This document shows, piece after piece, positions 1 to 11,600 of a DNA stretch of 64,000 bases. Below the pieces are notes generated by a model. It made no database searches. It worked only from the letters and a program-made list of their open reading frames with translations, and was not told the origin of the DNA. The DNA comes from Nematopogon swammerdamellus (taxonomy: Eukaryota; Arthropoda; Insecta; Lepidoptera; Adelidae). Within the stretch, counting starts at the first letter, position 1. Each line of letters starts with the position of its first letter. The stretch is from positions 8,649,395-8,713,394 of the forward strand of contig OX336345.1 in assembly GCA_946902875.1 (NCBI GenBank). Direction: 5' to 3'. The position numbers were made by a program, and so were the translations under genes.

Positions 1-8
1 TACCATAC

Positions 9-767
9 CAGTACATCTGGATCTTGAAAGGTTTCTTTAGGAAAAAACCCATACTTAGTAGCGGCAACACCCAACCGGTGCGTGAGCTCCGGGCTGCAGC
101 GTTGAGCGCACGGGGACAGCACACTGTCGTAGAACCCATTGAAGTCTCTCTTCATGTAAATTAACTGGTAAGCCAACGAACCACCCACTGTGACATAGCA
201 CAGCGACTTCAACTTATCCTGCGGAAGTAAAAGATCATATTGAAAAATTCGTTTTGCTAATATTTTGTACAGTTTTAGTTAAGACCACATGTCACAGAAA
301 TGATTAAGTAAATTTATAGAAGATGCGTCGCTACCACAGACTAGGGGTCGCTACGTTCCACAACTTTATGTTGAGGCAGCCCATGTCGTTTTTGCATACA
401 TTTATATTCAAAATCAATGTTTTGGTATTTAAAAAATTTTAAGTTTTAATTTTGTACTTATGGAAAATCTGTTTTTTTTTCTCTGAAACTATGAGTCTCT
501 GGCAAAAAAATATTTCACTAAATTCGTTTTACCAGCAATTTGCGAGCCTTGGCCCCTCTATAAACGCACACCCGGGGGTGGGTCCCCCTATCGACGATCG
601 CCAAGTAACCTGATGATAAAATCTCAGCTGGACTTGACAATTAAATTTCAGAGCTTGTATGGTGGACAGGGATGAAATGTCAACAATTTTTGTAGATAGG
701 TAAATTCTCCTTGGGTAAATTAGACACTATAGGTACGTAAACTTACGGCAAATTTCTTACTGCTCAT
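9..767 (-). CDS. Dhodh: Dihydroorotate dehydrogenase, first two coding exons (partial)
   Basis: Class 2 DHODH oxidises dihydroorotate to orotate in de novo pyrimidine synthesis, passing electrons to ubiquinone at the mitochondrial inner membrane. Exon 1 (747-767) has its ATG at 765-767 and encodes MSSKKFA before a GTAAGT donor. Exon 2 (9-218) follows an acceptor CCGCAG, keeps phase 0, encodes 70 residues and ends at a GTATGG donor. Exon 2 begins DKLKSLCYVTVGGSLAYQ, a basic stretch then a hydrophobic segment as in the DHODH N-terminal targeting and membrane anchor. It then gives HRLGVAATKYGFFPKETFQD, which aligns with the family's RLAV..GLLPR..FQD region before the catalytic barrel. The barrel and FMN-binding exons lie beyond the left edge. 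The match is from memory of the family. The short exon 1 is the less certain part. Confidence 0.85.
219..746 (-). other. Intron 1 of Dhodh
   Basis: AT-rich intron bounded by a GTAAGT donor and a CAG acceptor on the minus strand. Around 372-396 it has a stretch (GTTGAGGC..CCCATGTCGTTTTT) also found near 7888, a remnant of the AACCAGGGTTAA hairpin family described at 2070 and 7838. Nothing else is recognisable. Confidence 0.6.
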
Positions 768-1141
768 GCTGCGAATGAATACGATACTGAACAAGGTTAA
801 ATTCTCTTTGCTGAACAATTTTCACCACAATTCAAAAAGAGGCAAAGAACATTTTACAAAACGAGAAAAATCACGCAACAAACAGGAGGGAATAAAAAAT
901 AACAGACCGGTAAATATTTTCTTTGTCTTTGCCACAGACTAGGTCACTAGGTACATAGACATGATGAGATGAAAGAAAAATAACCTCACCTCAAACCAAA
1001 GAATACTTTTTGTTATTGTTTTCGCCATAAATAGGCAGGCAAAGGTCATTTGACTATACAGCCAAACCAAACCAAAGAATATAATCTAATATTTTTTTAA
1101 ATTAAATCTAGACCTAAAAATAACTAAATTAACTATAAAAA

Positions 1142-1320
1142 TAAATCTAACTATACATAAAAATAGTCGTCCATAGGGACCATAGGCATGGTCCCCATGA
1201 CGGAAGCGGCGTTCCCCCTCTGGATCGCCAGGCACGGCGGTCACCAGACGCGCTTCCGTCATGGGGACCATGCCTATGGTCCCTACACTATGGACGACTA
1301 TTTTTATGTATAGTTAGGTT
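1142..1320. repeat. Foldback element (MITE-like), arms about 65 nt
   Basis: The two ends are nearly perfect reverse complements. The left arm runs from about 1142 (AACTATACATAAAAATAGTC then GTCCATAGGGACC.. to GACGGAAGCG). The right arm mirrors it from CGCTTCCGTC at about 1252 to the matching AT-rich end near 1315. The unpaired centre is about 40 nt. No coding sequence is present. Confidence 0.75.
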
Positions 1321-1499
1321 TTTATCAGTAATTACGATTATCAGTAAGTACGATTATTATCAGTAATCTGTGGTACTGGAAGCCGAAGGGATATATCCAT
1401 TCATAGCCTATGGGGTGAGTTATGTAGTCGATGCCAGTTTGGCGGGAAATTTAAATTTCGTCTGGCTCCGCCTCCGGCACTCCTAGCTAACCTACTGAA

Positions 1500-1590
1500 C
1501 CCGATATTCGTTAGTTCGTCTGATTTCGTGGCGCATTGGTACGGTGTAGGGTTTGTATTTTTTGACCATGGGTTCGAGTCCCACAAAAGT
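1500..1590 (+). repeat. tRNA-like SINE remnant
   Basis: A box-like TGGCGCATTGGTA near 1528 is followed by a B box-like GGTTCGAGTCCC near 1570 and then a T-rich run. The spacing suits a tRNA-derived polymerase III promoter, but the intervening sequence does not fold as a tRNA, so this is probably a degenerate SINE head. Confidence 0.35.
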
Positions 1591-2069
1591 TTTTTGTTTT
1601 TTTAAAGCCCCAACATTATTGACCCATTGACAACTTGATACTTCAAGTATCTTAAATATTCATATATTTTTATTTTTTATTTTTGACAATACAAATTATA
1701 CTACATTGTAGTACACTAACATAATTATGTTGATACAAATTACGTATCAAAGTTTGACAAAGGCTCTTTACACCTGATTCACTTAATTAATAAGTCTTTG
1801 TAGTCAGAACTCTCAGCAAAATTGTTAATCTTGCTCTCAAGCTGTGTTTTAGATGGACTATGGGCGGTGTTATTATGTGGCTAGTCACTAAATACTTGTA
1901 AAAATATGTTTAAAAAAAATACCCTGCGAAGTTTCTTGTCGGTTCTTCTTCGTGGGTGTAATCGAACCGGATAGAACAAATTGTGACAAGTTCGAGCGCA
2001 GTATAAGTGCCATAAGAATGATCAATAAACAATACAATACAATACAATGTTGGGGTGTTTAATTTTTTT

Positions 2070-2240
2070 TAGGGTATTTAGTTTTTTTTATAACCACCTA
2101 AAAGCTTTATTTTCAGAAATACAAACGTAACTAAAACGATATGCACCGCCTCAAAATTAGGTTAGGGTTAATAATATAGAAGATGCGTATATGCATCTTC
2201 TATATATTAACCCTGGTTATTTTTTTTTTAAACCACCAAA
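2070..2240. repeat. Hairpin element with AACCAGGGTTAA end (copy 1)
   Basis: Reverse complement reads AAATAACCAGGGTTAA, then a short perfect hairpin (arms ATAGAAGATGC), then TTAACCCTAACCTAA and GAGGCGG.GCATATCGTTTT. The same ends recur at 7838-7925 without the inner hairpin, so this is a dispersed small non-coding element. Confidence 0.6.
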
Positions 2241-2416
2241 ACATCATTTATCACTTCAAGGAGTGGTTTCGCAGGATCGCAGGAACAGCAGGCACGACAG
2301 TGGCGCACCGATCTGCGATCAGTCAAAAAAAAGTGTTCGTTCGTTCAACTTCGTTCATATCATAACTATAACCGTCATCGTCATCGGTGGATGGAAGATA
2401 TTCACAAGATATGTAG

Positions 2417-2461
2417 GTTACTCTATGCAAGATATTCTCTTTGGGCTGTGCATAGAGTAAC
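2417..2461 (+). other. Perfect 13-bp hairpin upstream of Hps1
   Basis: GTTACTCTATGCA (2417-2429) pairs perfectly with TGCATAGAGTAAC (2449-2461) around a 19-nt loop. It lies about 220 bp before the Hps1 start codon, so it could be in the promoter or the 5' leader. No function can be read from it. Confidence 0.5.
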
Positions 2462-2682
2462 TTATATGGTGGGGTTTGGGCTGTGGGTGGAAGCACATAT
2501 TTATTGGTAATGTGTGTGTGGTGGGTGGAAGAAAGAAAACAAACCGTGGAATAGTATTGATTTTTCGAAGATTTAGTGGTGCAGTTTTATTCTTTGAGTT
2601 TGCGTGCAGTGCGGTGCACCGGAGGCGCGGCACGTGCAACGGCTCGTATCTTACGTTGTTTTGGGATAAATAAACAGCAAAG

Positions 2683-5600
2683 ATGAAAGCAGTTTTAGTG
2701 TTTGATAATGTCAATGATCTGGTGTTCTCGCAATGGGATGACACTTTTATCTCTCGCATGAAGAGCCTTGGGGAGCAGGTAAATAACACAATTAACATAA
2801 TTTTTTTTGAAAGGCTGGCTATCTGTATTAGGGTTACAAATGAGAAATTATGACTTAGTCCTAACCATAAAACGTCAAGGGGGGGGGGGGGGGGGGGGGT
2901 CATGTATAGTTGATTTATGCCCCCCGCCTGCCGGAGGGGGGCCATACAAAGTACCTCCGAACAAGGGGGCGAAAACGATTATGAAGCATATAAAAGGGGG
3001 CGGGGGCAGTAATCGTTCTTAATAATATAGTAATAAGTTTCTATCTGCTCAGAATACGGAAGGCAAACTCAGCCAGAATGATGCATATGACGTATCGCAA
3101 CTCCTCTCGCCGATCGTGACGTCCCAACGTGTCATGGCTGCTCAGTTCGGCAATACCTATTCCTCGATGCAGTGCAAGGATGGCACTAAAATTGCCTTTG
3201 ATGAGGTAATTATAATGACATTATCTTCAATATGAAAAAATAATATGTCACCAAAAATGCTCTCGGTACGGAATTTGCAATATTAAAATTTAGATACATG
3301 TAGACACATTTAGATAGGTGTAGTAATCCCTGTGACGTAATGATATTTTGAACTGGGTGATGAACTGGGAACCACATATACCTACATAGGTATGACGGCT
3401 AACGTTTAAACGCATACGATGTGGCCACACTGTGCTGTGAGCAACGTTGCCATATTGTTTTTTCAGAATTATGTACACTTTACCCTAAATTATGATACAA
3501 TTACGCTACAAGTAAGAGCTGTCGGCGTCATGTAACATGTATGGCGGGGAGGCCTCTAGTTTACAACATTTAATGTTCGGGGCAACAGTAACTGTTATTA
3601 CATTAGGTACCAGTGGCCGCTTTGACCAATACATTTTAGTGAGGCGACTAAAAATCCACCTACATAATAGCTATTATTTTATAAAATTTATTAATTATTA
3701 TTAGGTAATGTTATTATTTTATTAATGTTGTATTTCAGTTTTAATTTTGAGGACAGGACTTGCCCAAAATCTAGCAATAAATAAACATCCATGTTGATTG
3801 CGTTAATTAATGTGGATATGACAGATATAGGTATAACACGGAAATGACTAATAAAACTTCATTCAAACTCATCAATAAACCCTAGGTTCTACACTACGAA
3901 ACGCTCGAACGAAAGTTTTAATTGTGTTTTTAAAGGTGTTTTTTTTTTATGGGAACTGACACAGTTTGCTACATCACCTACAACATCCGTGATGTCAGCC
4001 CATAACACCGGGTGAACTTGGTGCCATGTAAGTGCTTCCCTTCATTTCATGTCGGCTACATTGAGCTGGATGGAAAACACAAACTATTTAATTCACATAG
4101 CCGTTTCGACCAACGTTTCATTCAGTGCGGTGGTACCAACCCCGGTGGGATAAACCCTACCACCTAGTAAGGTAAGAAGGGAAGGGACCTACAGTTTTAC
4201 GTGGGATTCGAACCACAATCAGCCTCCAACGGTCGATCGAGCGGTATTGTACCAAACCGCCTCAGATTCCATAACAAATAAAAAAAAAAAAAACAAAATT
4301 GTACAGGTACCTACTTGTAAAACTGACTGTCATTCCTAGTTCAATAGATTTTGGTGATTGGTGTAATGTGTGATGATAGTGGTTGGATCACATCCTGATG
4401 GTGATCAGTGAGGAGGAGGTAGAGGACATTCAGCGGGAGCTGCTCGACCTGAAGACCCTCATTCAGCACATATGCGGGCAGAACTTTAACCTGTGAGTAT
4501 CTACTTCACATTCCATGTGCCATATGGAAAGCTGAATTGTCGTGTGAAAGTAGCAAAAGTAATATGATTGCAGCTTTAAGACCACATTATTTTGTCCCTG
4601 TCACTCGAATTTAAAATTCAGGTTAATTTGAAAAAAAAACATCAGCTTTTGACTTTCACACAATGGTTTTTTTTTATGTGAATTCGTTGAACGTTTTACG
4701 CTTATCATTTATCGAACACGAAAGCACACGGGGAATATTCACCTAATTCACGAAACCAAACCAAATCGGTGGTAGTAGCTCGCGTACTACCTAGCGAGAT
4801 TTTTTAAATTCTTAATTTAAGTTTGTGGCTTTAGCCGTTTTCGGTTATGTCAGCCCCATGGTGACTTTAAGTTGAGAGATTTCAAAAGATTACTTACACA
4901 TCCCTCAATGTGAGAGAAGTTTTAAAGAATTTTATAACATCTTGACAGTTCATTGGGATTGGATCACATAATCCATAATAATAAAAGGTTCATCTTATCC
5001 GTCTGTAACCTGCTGACTAAATCTACGTACAGTTTTTTGTAGGTATCACCCAATTAGTGATTTGATAAAAATGTTTGTTTTTTTACCTCATTTTCAATAG
5101 AATTTTGTTTGGGAAGGCTGAAATTAGAACTACATTAAACCAGAAATTTTATTAAAACACTAGCAGTTCATTACCTTGAGTTATTTAACTGGGTTGGGCT
5201 GGACTGGGTTGGTACCACAGTACTGGATGTACAGCCTCGGTTGTGTTCTCCTCTAGTCCAGTATAACCAGCAATCCAGGGAAGCCTCCGGTATGGCACCT
5301 ACCTTCGCGGAGGTGATATTGGCTGGTCGGAGCATGCGCTTTGGCCCCTCCAACCTCGGCCACCCATACCGGATTACATAAAAAAAAACATACACACTGT
5401 TCCAGCCTCCACTCTCCCGTATACCAAGAGTGGTTAATGGAGCTACTGTCAGCGCGGACCAAAGGCGACATCGTGCCGGGCGCGGGCGGCATGATCGGCG
5501 AGAGTGGCGCCACGGCCGCGGCGCTCGCTGCTCTCAAGGCGACCGCCGCGCGTGTCAAGTCCACGCATCAACACTCCCACCTGCTGCTCTATGTGGGCGA

Positions 5601-8600
5601 TAAACTACTCGCATTGTATTCGAGGTAAGTTGTGTTGGATGTCTTTTTTTTAATGGAAAACACGAAAAGTGTATTTGTTATACCAACGAGTAGGTATCTA
5701 ACGATGCTCATGGATCGATGCTCATGCACGGGGAATGCGAATGCCATGCCGGCTTGATAAGGAGCCTCTTCATGCCCCTTTTGAAAAACCATTGTGTTAT
5801 TGTTATTATTTCTTTATTTACACATTAATAATATTTACATTAATTTTACATAATATACAACGTCAAAAATACAAATATATACCTAAAATTAATATAAAAA
5901 ATATAAACGGAGCTTCCACCACCGGCGGCGGGGCGAACCCAGGCTACCGACAGTCGGGACCCAAAGAGAGAAACCTCCGGACGATGCGTGCAGTGTCAAG
6001 CAGGGCTGCCTACTGGATCTGGTACTTGACCCAACCGCTCAGCGAGAGCCTCTTATTGTTATTATTATAATTTTTTTTTTTATGTAATCCGGTATGGGTC
6101 GCTGAGTCAGACGGGCCACAGCACATGCTCTGACTAGCCAATATCACCTCCGAGAAGGTAGGTGCCATACCAGAGACATCCCTGGATTGCTGGCTATACT
6201 GGACTAGAGGAGAACACAACCGAGGCTGCTATGCGGCCATCTTACATCCAGTACGGTGGCACCAACCCAGTCGGCTACAATTTGAGCCTACCACTTAGTA
6301 AGGGGCAAGGGAAGGGACCTACAGTTTTACACCGGTTCCGAACGGTGAAGCAGCAGGTGTAGGTATGCACGCAAATTTTTTCGTCAGAAAATACTCATTG
6401 GTACACGGCGACCGGATTCGAACCTCGGACCTCCCGCATGAGAAGCCGATGCCCAAACCACTCGGCCACCCGCCGCCTAAATTGGGTAGTGATGATGAAA
6501 GAATTAAACTAATTTCAGCCGAGGGACAGAGGACTTGACTCCGGGCGACCTGATACTGCTCAGCATCCAGTGCGTGGCTGCTCAGGAGTTTTGGAACAAG
6601 ATGGAGAACCACAACAGCGCTGACACCAACTCCAGTGAGGACGGAGTCACCAGACCGACCATAACGTTGCGTGTGCCGTGTGAGTTATTTATTACGTAGA
6701 ATGCGTCTTCGATTTCTGCTAGTATGAGTGGCTATAGGGTGGCACACAGGTGAAAATATGTTCAAAAGAGAGTTTGACGCAACCATCGCCGTATTAATTT
6801 TAGTAGTAGTAGGGGGTTGGCTATAAACATGCAAACTTGTCCCTCTTGGCCGGGGACCTTCGTGCAAACCCCCAGTCATCCCAGCCAACCTCTGTCCTCC
6901 ATGAAGGCCACAGGACGACCGGGGCGGCTGCAGACCATTTGTTCTTCATTTGGCGCCACCCAGGAGGCACGTGTGACTTCAGAACGCAAACAATGTTACC
7001 CCCCGCAATATTTTATTATTTGTGGTCGCAATTGGGAGACCATATTGAAAATAATACAGTATATTATCTGGAATTTGTGAACTTAAAATAAACAAAAACT
7101 GGCCGCACTTGGCGGGAAGCAGATAGGATAGCTCGACGTATTCTATATACCATTTTCATTTGTGTCTATTTTAGATTAGAAAATTTAAATGTATATTTAG
7201 ACAGACTCGGTGAAGCAGCTGGGCCTGCTGTACTGCTCATAGAGGTAAACGGAGGCCTCTCGTATTTCTGTGCGAAAATGCACTTGCGAATATGATTAAA
7301 GTCATCTGTGTTGGAAAATAATTCCTTTTAATTTTAATTTCTGCTTTATCAGTATCAGTATACTTATTGATATAATATATAATGTAATCTCAAAACAAAA
7401 ATATATTTTGTGGACTAATCTTGTACAAACAAATATCTGCAGGGCTATCAGAGGAGAACAGTGCGATAGTGAACCTGTGTGCTGGGAGTCAGGGCAACCC
7501 GTGTGCCCCGCACTCCATGCACATTGCACCCGTTGCACCAAGGATCACAGTTGTCATATTGCTGGATATGGAACTCAGGTACATTTTGACAACTCCATGA
7601 TCCATCACCACTATAAGATGATTTCAATTAAATTAATATGCTATGCGGGCAGGGCTATTCGCAGGTACGCCAAACATAGATTATTAACTAAGAACTCGTA
7701 GGTTTGCCAAACAGAGGTTATTAAATAAGAACTGGGAGTGTCCTATTTGATTTCCTGCGAATAGATCTACCAGGCGGGACAGTGCTATTCGCAGGTATGA
7801 GGTATTCGTAGGTACGAACTGCACTATGCGAGTTGGTTTAAAAAAAATAACCAGGGTTAAATTACTGTAATTTAACCTTAACCTAATGTTGAGGCGGCGC
7901 ATGTCGTTTTTGTTACGTTTCGTTGAAAACTCCCATAGTGCAGCTTGCATACCTGCATGCAGGTTTACCTGCGAATAGACATGCCCGATCGGACAGGGCT
8001 ATTCGCAGGTATACCTGCGAATAGACACTTTCATGCTATGTAGGTATATTCCACAACATGCTGGATTGGTTTTTTTTTATGTTTGATTTGCCATTTGACA
8101 TTTGAATTTCAAATTCAAACTGGCATGCCACCTCGCTGACTGGTTTCGCGAGAAGTCGTGTTGATTGAGGATTGACTGTGTTTAGTTGTCCGATGGACTC
8201 CTGGGAAAAACTAGGTACCGTGCAAGTTTCTTTGTAAAAAATTTCTAAATTTTTTCGAAATGTTAAATTTCCAGAGAAATTGGGGTGGCGGCGAACACAT
8301 CAATTCAAATTCTGTCAAACTTACGGCGCATTCTTCTGCAGAGAAATCTTGAATCCATTCCAGGCATTGTGGACGCTTTGGAGAATTCTATCAAGAAGGT
8401 ATGGTTAAATGTAGGAAATATTTAAAAACCCTACATCCCACCTTAAATAATGCCAAACAAACAATAATATTCTAAGATGAAGCGCGCGCTACGCCTCTGC
8501 TGATATACATTTAGGGGATCTTATTAGTTTTTTTGTAATCGAAATTTTTCTGTTATTTTAGAATGAACGATCATATTCGACAAGAAACATTATAATAAAG

Positions 8601-11600
8601 CAACGCCGAAACTTCCTAACCTAACCTACCACTTTTTTATGTCCATAAATGCGACAAAAAAATTATGAATAAAAACTGGCAAAAATGGTATTAGATACCT
8701 CTATAGCTCCTAACTACATAATTGTAAAAGAAAATTACATTTGAAACCTGTGGACTGTGAACCTTCTCTGTTGAATTTTGGCACCTCTTCAAACAAAATT
8801 TCGTTTTTAAGTCGTGGACTACAGGTAACATATTTGCACCATTTTACACGGAAGTTACTTATACCAGTTTTGAAAAATAGACTAGGAACAATAACAAACA
8901 GTGTGTCACGGCAGTGTACAGTATCCGGCAGTAAATATGGAATATTGAGCCTTAGAATAGAATGAGACAATCCGGTTGTAGAGCGTTGAAAAAGTAGCTG
9001 TATTACGTCGCTAAACTGACCGCTAAAGCGGATGAAAAAAGGCGCATTTTGGCAGAATGTATAATTGACGGAGGTCAGATGAAGGTATACCCATGTACCC
9101 TTTCTATTTTAGGTTATTAGAATGTTGGCGGTTGAAATATGTATAACCTGACAAGATATAAATTAACACAAAATACATCATTCGTATTGAACTATCAAAG
9201 AAAACAGCCTATTGTAAAATTTGTGAATAAAAAATAAAGTTTCACAGGATCTGTGTAACAATATCTTTAATAATTGTAATTGAATGTTCTTACAGACAAC
9301 AGACGCCCTCCGCCGCAACAAAGTTAACACAAATCTCTGTACGCGACTCGCAAGCAGAATGCTGGAACTGAAGAAATCCTGCACCACCACCACTCCACTC
9401 ACTCCCGAGACCACCGCCACTGCCATGCACACCGCTTTGGAATCTGTCACAGAGCGGCTGAGGCCTGATATCCCACAGCTTAATCTCTGTGAACTGCTTG
9501 AGGAGCTGCAAGAGAAACTCGCCCCATACGTGGACTTCCTCAGAGTCAAGGCTATGAGATACTTCAGTCTCGGATCATATCCTTTACATACTCAAGTTAG
9601 CTGCATGCTAATCATTCAAAAGGATAGGACTGCTAATGTCATACTGCTTACAATTTACTTGGTCTATAAATGCACACAATTTGAATCAGACGGCTCGTAG
9701 CACATGTTATACGAGGGTCTACGATTGTGTTTGTCACACAGTGAGTCAGTCAGCATGTATGCGTCCACTGCTGGATATATGTCTCCAATTATCCTCCTCC
9801 CGGCCTTCAGCGGTGCGGAACCACTGATTTCGTTTTCGTGCTCACAGTTTATAAAGACTTCATCTGCTCTGAAAATTTACTCTTTCTATCCGCTTAAATG
9901 ATTAGCAGCATGTTATTGTTGCATGTTACCCTGCCTGCATAGTTTGGATGCCAATTCGGATTTTAGAGCTCTTGAACCTCCCGATAGTACTGGTGACAAG
10001 AGCTCGCGGTATTTATGATCATTCGTGGGCTAACAAGCATGACAATATGATTGTATAAGTAAGGGGGTTGGGGGGGTGAAAAAAAATATTTTTACTCGAG
10101 GCAGCCGATTGAAAAAGCGGTTGCCTGAAAGTGTGTACGCTGTTTATAATGAAATTTTAATGCCATCCCTCCTGGTGCTACCGGCGCCCTGTACGCGAGA
10201 GAAGAAAAAAAAAGTTGTCAGGTAGCCACTTCAAAATTGGCATGCTTGTTCTTCATCACATACAGACACTATCCGACCCGGCCGGTCGGTTATCGATCCA
10301 TCAGAGTTGGAAGCCGGAAAAAAATTTATTTTTCGAGCGGTGGACAAGAAATTCACTTAAAATCATTGAAATCGAATGGCATTTGTTTTTTGAGTCTTGT
10401 ATGATGCGAAAAACGATATGCACAAATGCCATCCCTCTCCCATGAAATATTGAATTTCGCGAAAATTGACCATGGCAATTTCATCCCCGAAATTCGTCAA
10501 ATTAGAATACGCGCAATAAAATGTTTTGTAATCAATTGCCAAGGTGCACTTATCATATCACTTATGATTACTTTTTTAATTTTATTTTTATCATAACTTT
10601 TTATTAGAAATGGGCCTGTACTTAAAAAGAATAGCCCCACTGAATCTCACCCAGTGCATGTCGTAAAAGGCGACAATGGGATAAGGACAAGATGCCGTGA
10701 TAAAGGGCATACTTTACCAAAACGTGGTAGTCGGTGTTGTGCTATAATTTAACAGAGTCCTTGCAGCACAACACCGATTACACCTATTTCCAGGATACAG
10801 CGTGTTGTATGTATTTATATATGTATATACATATTTTTTTTTGGTTGCCAACAGTACAGACGTGATAATGGAATGTCTTAAATCGAACAAACGACAAATT
10901 AACTACATACACCCATTTCGAAAATATTGCATGGACAAAACATGCAGCGCCTCTAGACTTTGTGCATCTTTTCCGTGCATTGGAAATTTCTTTGCCATTT
11001 ATTTGATTTACTTTAACATAAACATCTTATATCGTCCAGTAGTAGAGGGAATAACGAAATGTGTCCGTGTGTGTGTGTGTCTTGTATGTGAATGTTGTGT
11101 GTTGTCAAATTTGGAGCATTATTTTCGCTTAATGTGGGATGTGGCACGGAACCGACATGTTCCATAACCCGACACAAGTATGTGGAGGAGTTTCCCGGCC
11201 TGGTGCACTTCATGCTCATCGATCGTACAGCTGGAAGATTCATGGCGCCAGACCTAGCCGATTGTGCCGACATGCTGAGCAAGGAGAAGGTAACCTATAT
11301 CCACTACGTATGTCACTACATCACCTACCGCCACAGATTACTTAATAGTTACTTCGTAACAGATAAATCACTCCATGGAAAATGTTCCTACCTTCGGGTT
11401 TTAATAGCCTACTGTTTCACGTCGCCAATCGCTGCGTGCGAAAATGTACCTTAACGATCGAGTGTAAAGTGGTTATTGCTTTGCAGCTGCGCGCAGTTGC
11501 GTGAGCGAGCGTCTATGTATACTTCGCGCGGCTGACGAATTTCCATTGAAATAGACCGCCGCCGGCGGCCCGTCGGGCGGTAGGTAGTTAGCGTGTGCAA

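Larger units (their letters stand above)
768..2682. other. Intergenic region between divergent Dhodh and Hps1
   Basis: About 1.9 kb of mostly AT-rich DNA that must hold both promoters. It contains a large foldback at 1142-1320, a tRNA-like SINE remnant near 1500-1590, a hairpin element at 2070-2240 and a short perfect hairpin at 2417-2461. No TATA box could be assigned confidently to either gene. Confidence 0.5.
9577..11177 (+). other. Predicted U12-type (minor spliceosome) intron of Hps1, AT-AA ends
   Basis: The 5' end is ATATCCTTT (9577-9585), an exact U12 5' splice-site consensus. Near the 3' end TTCCATAAC (11160-11168) differs at one base from the U12 branch consensus TTCCTTAAC, and the branch A lies about 10 nt from the predicted junction. 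Removing 9577-11177 keeps the frame and makes ..GS-YVEEFPG, which matches human ..VS-YLEDFPG with no gap. The nearby AC ends (11173, 11175) break the frame. A U2 alternative (donor GTTAGC at 9596, acceptor AAG ending 11178) also keeps the frame but inserts YPLHTQ and has a poor polypyrimidine tract. Human HPS1 is, from memory, known to contain an AT-AC intron. Confidence 0.7.

Noticed and set aside
6405..6480. Functional tRNA gene on the minus strand
   Set aside because: A and B boxes are good but the element continues into the SINE-B body and is repeated at 55369-55790; the acceptor ends do not pair well.
7201..7244. Possible extra Hps1 exon after exon 5 (TTTAG acceptor, GAG/GTAAAC donor)
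   Set aside because: In the phase left by exon 5 it would end in a phase that puts a stop in the next exon (CGATAG). Its most protein-like frame (SVKQLGLLYCS) ends in TAG before the donor. Skipping it joins exon 5 to 7443 in frame, so it is left out; RNA evidence could change this.
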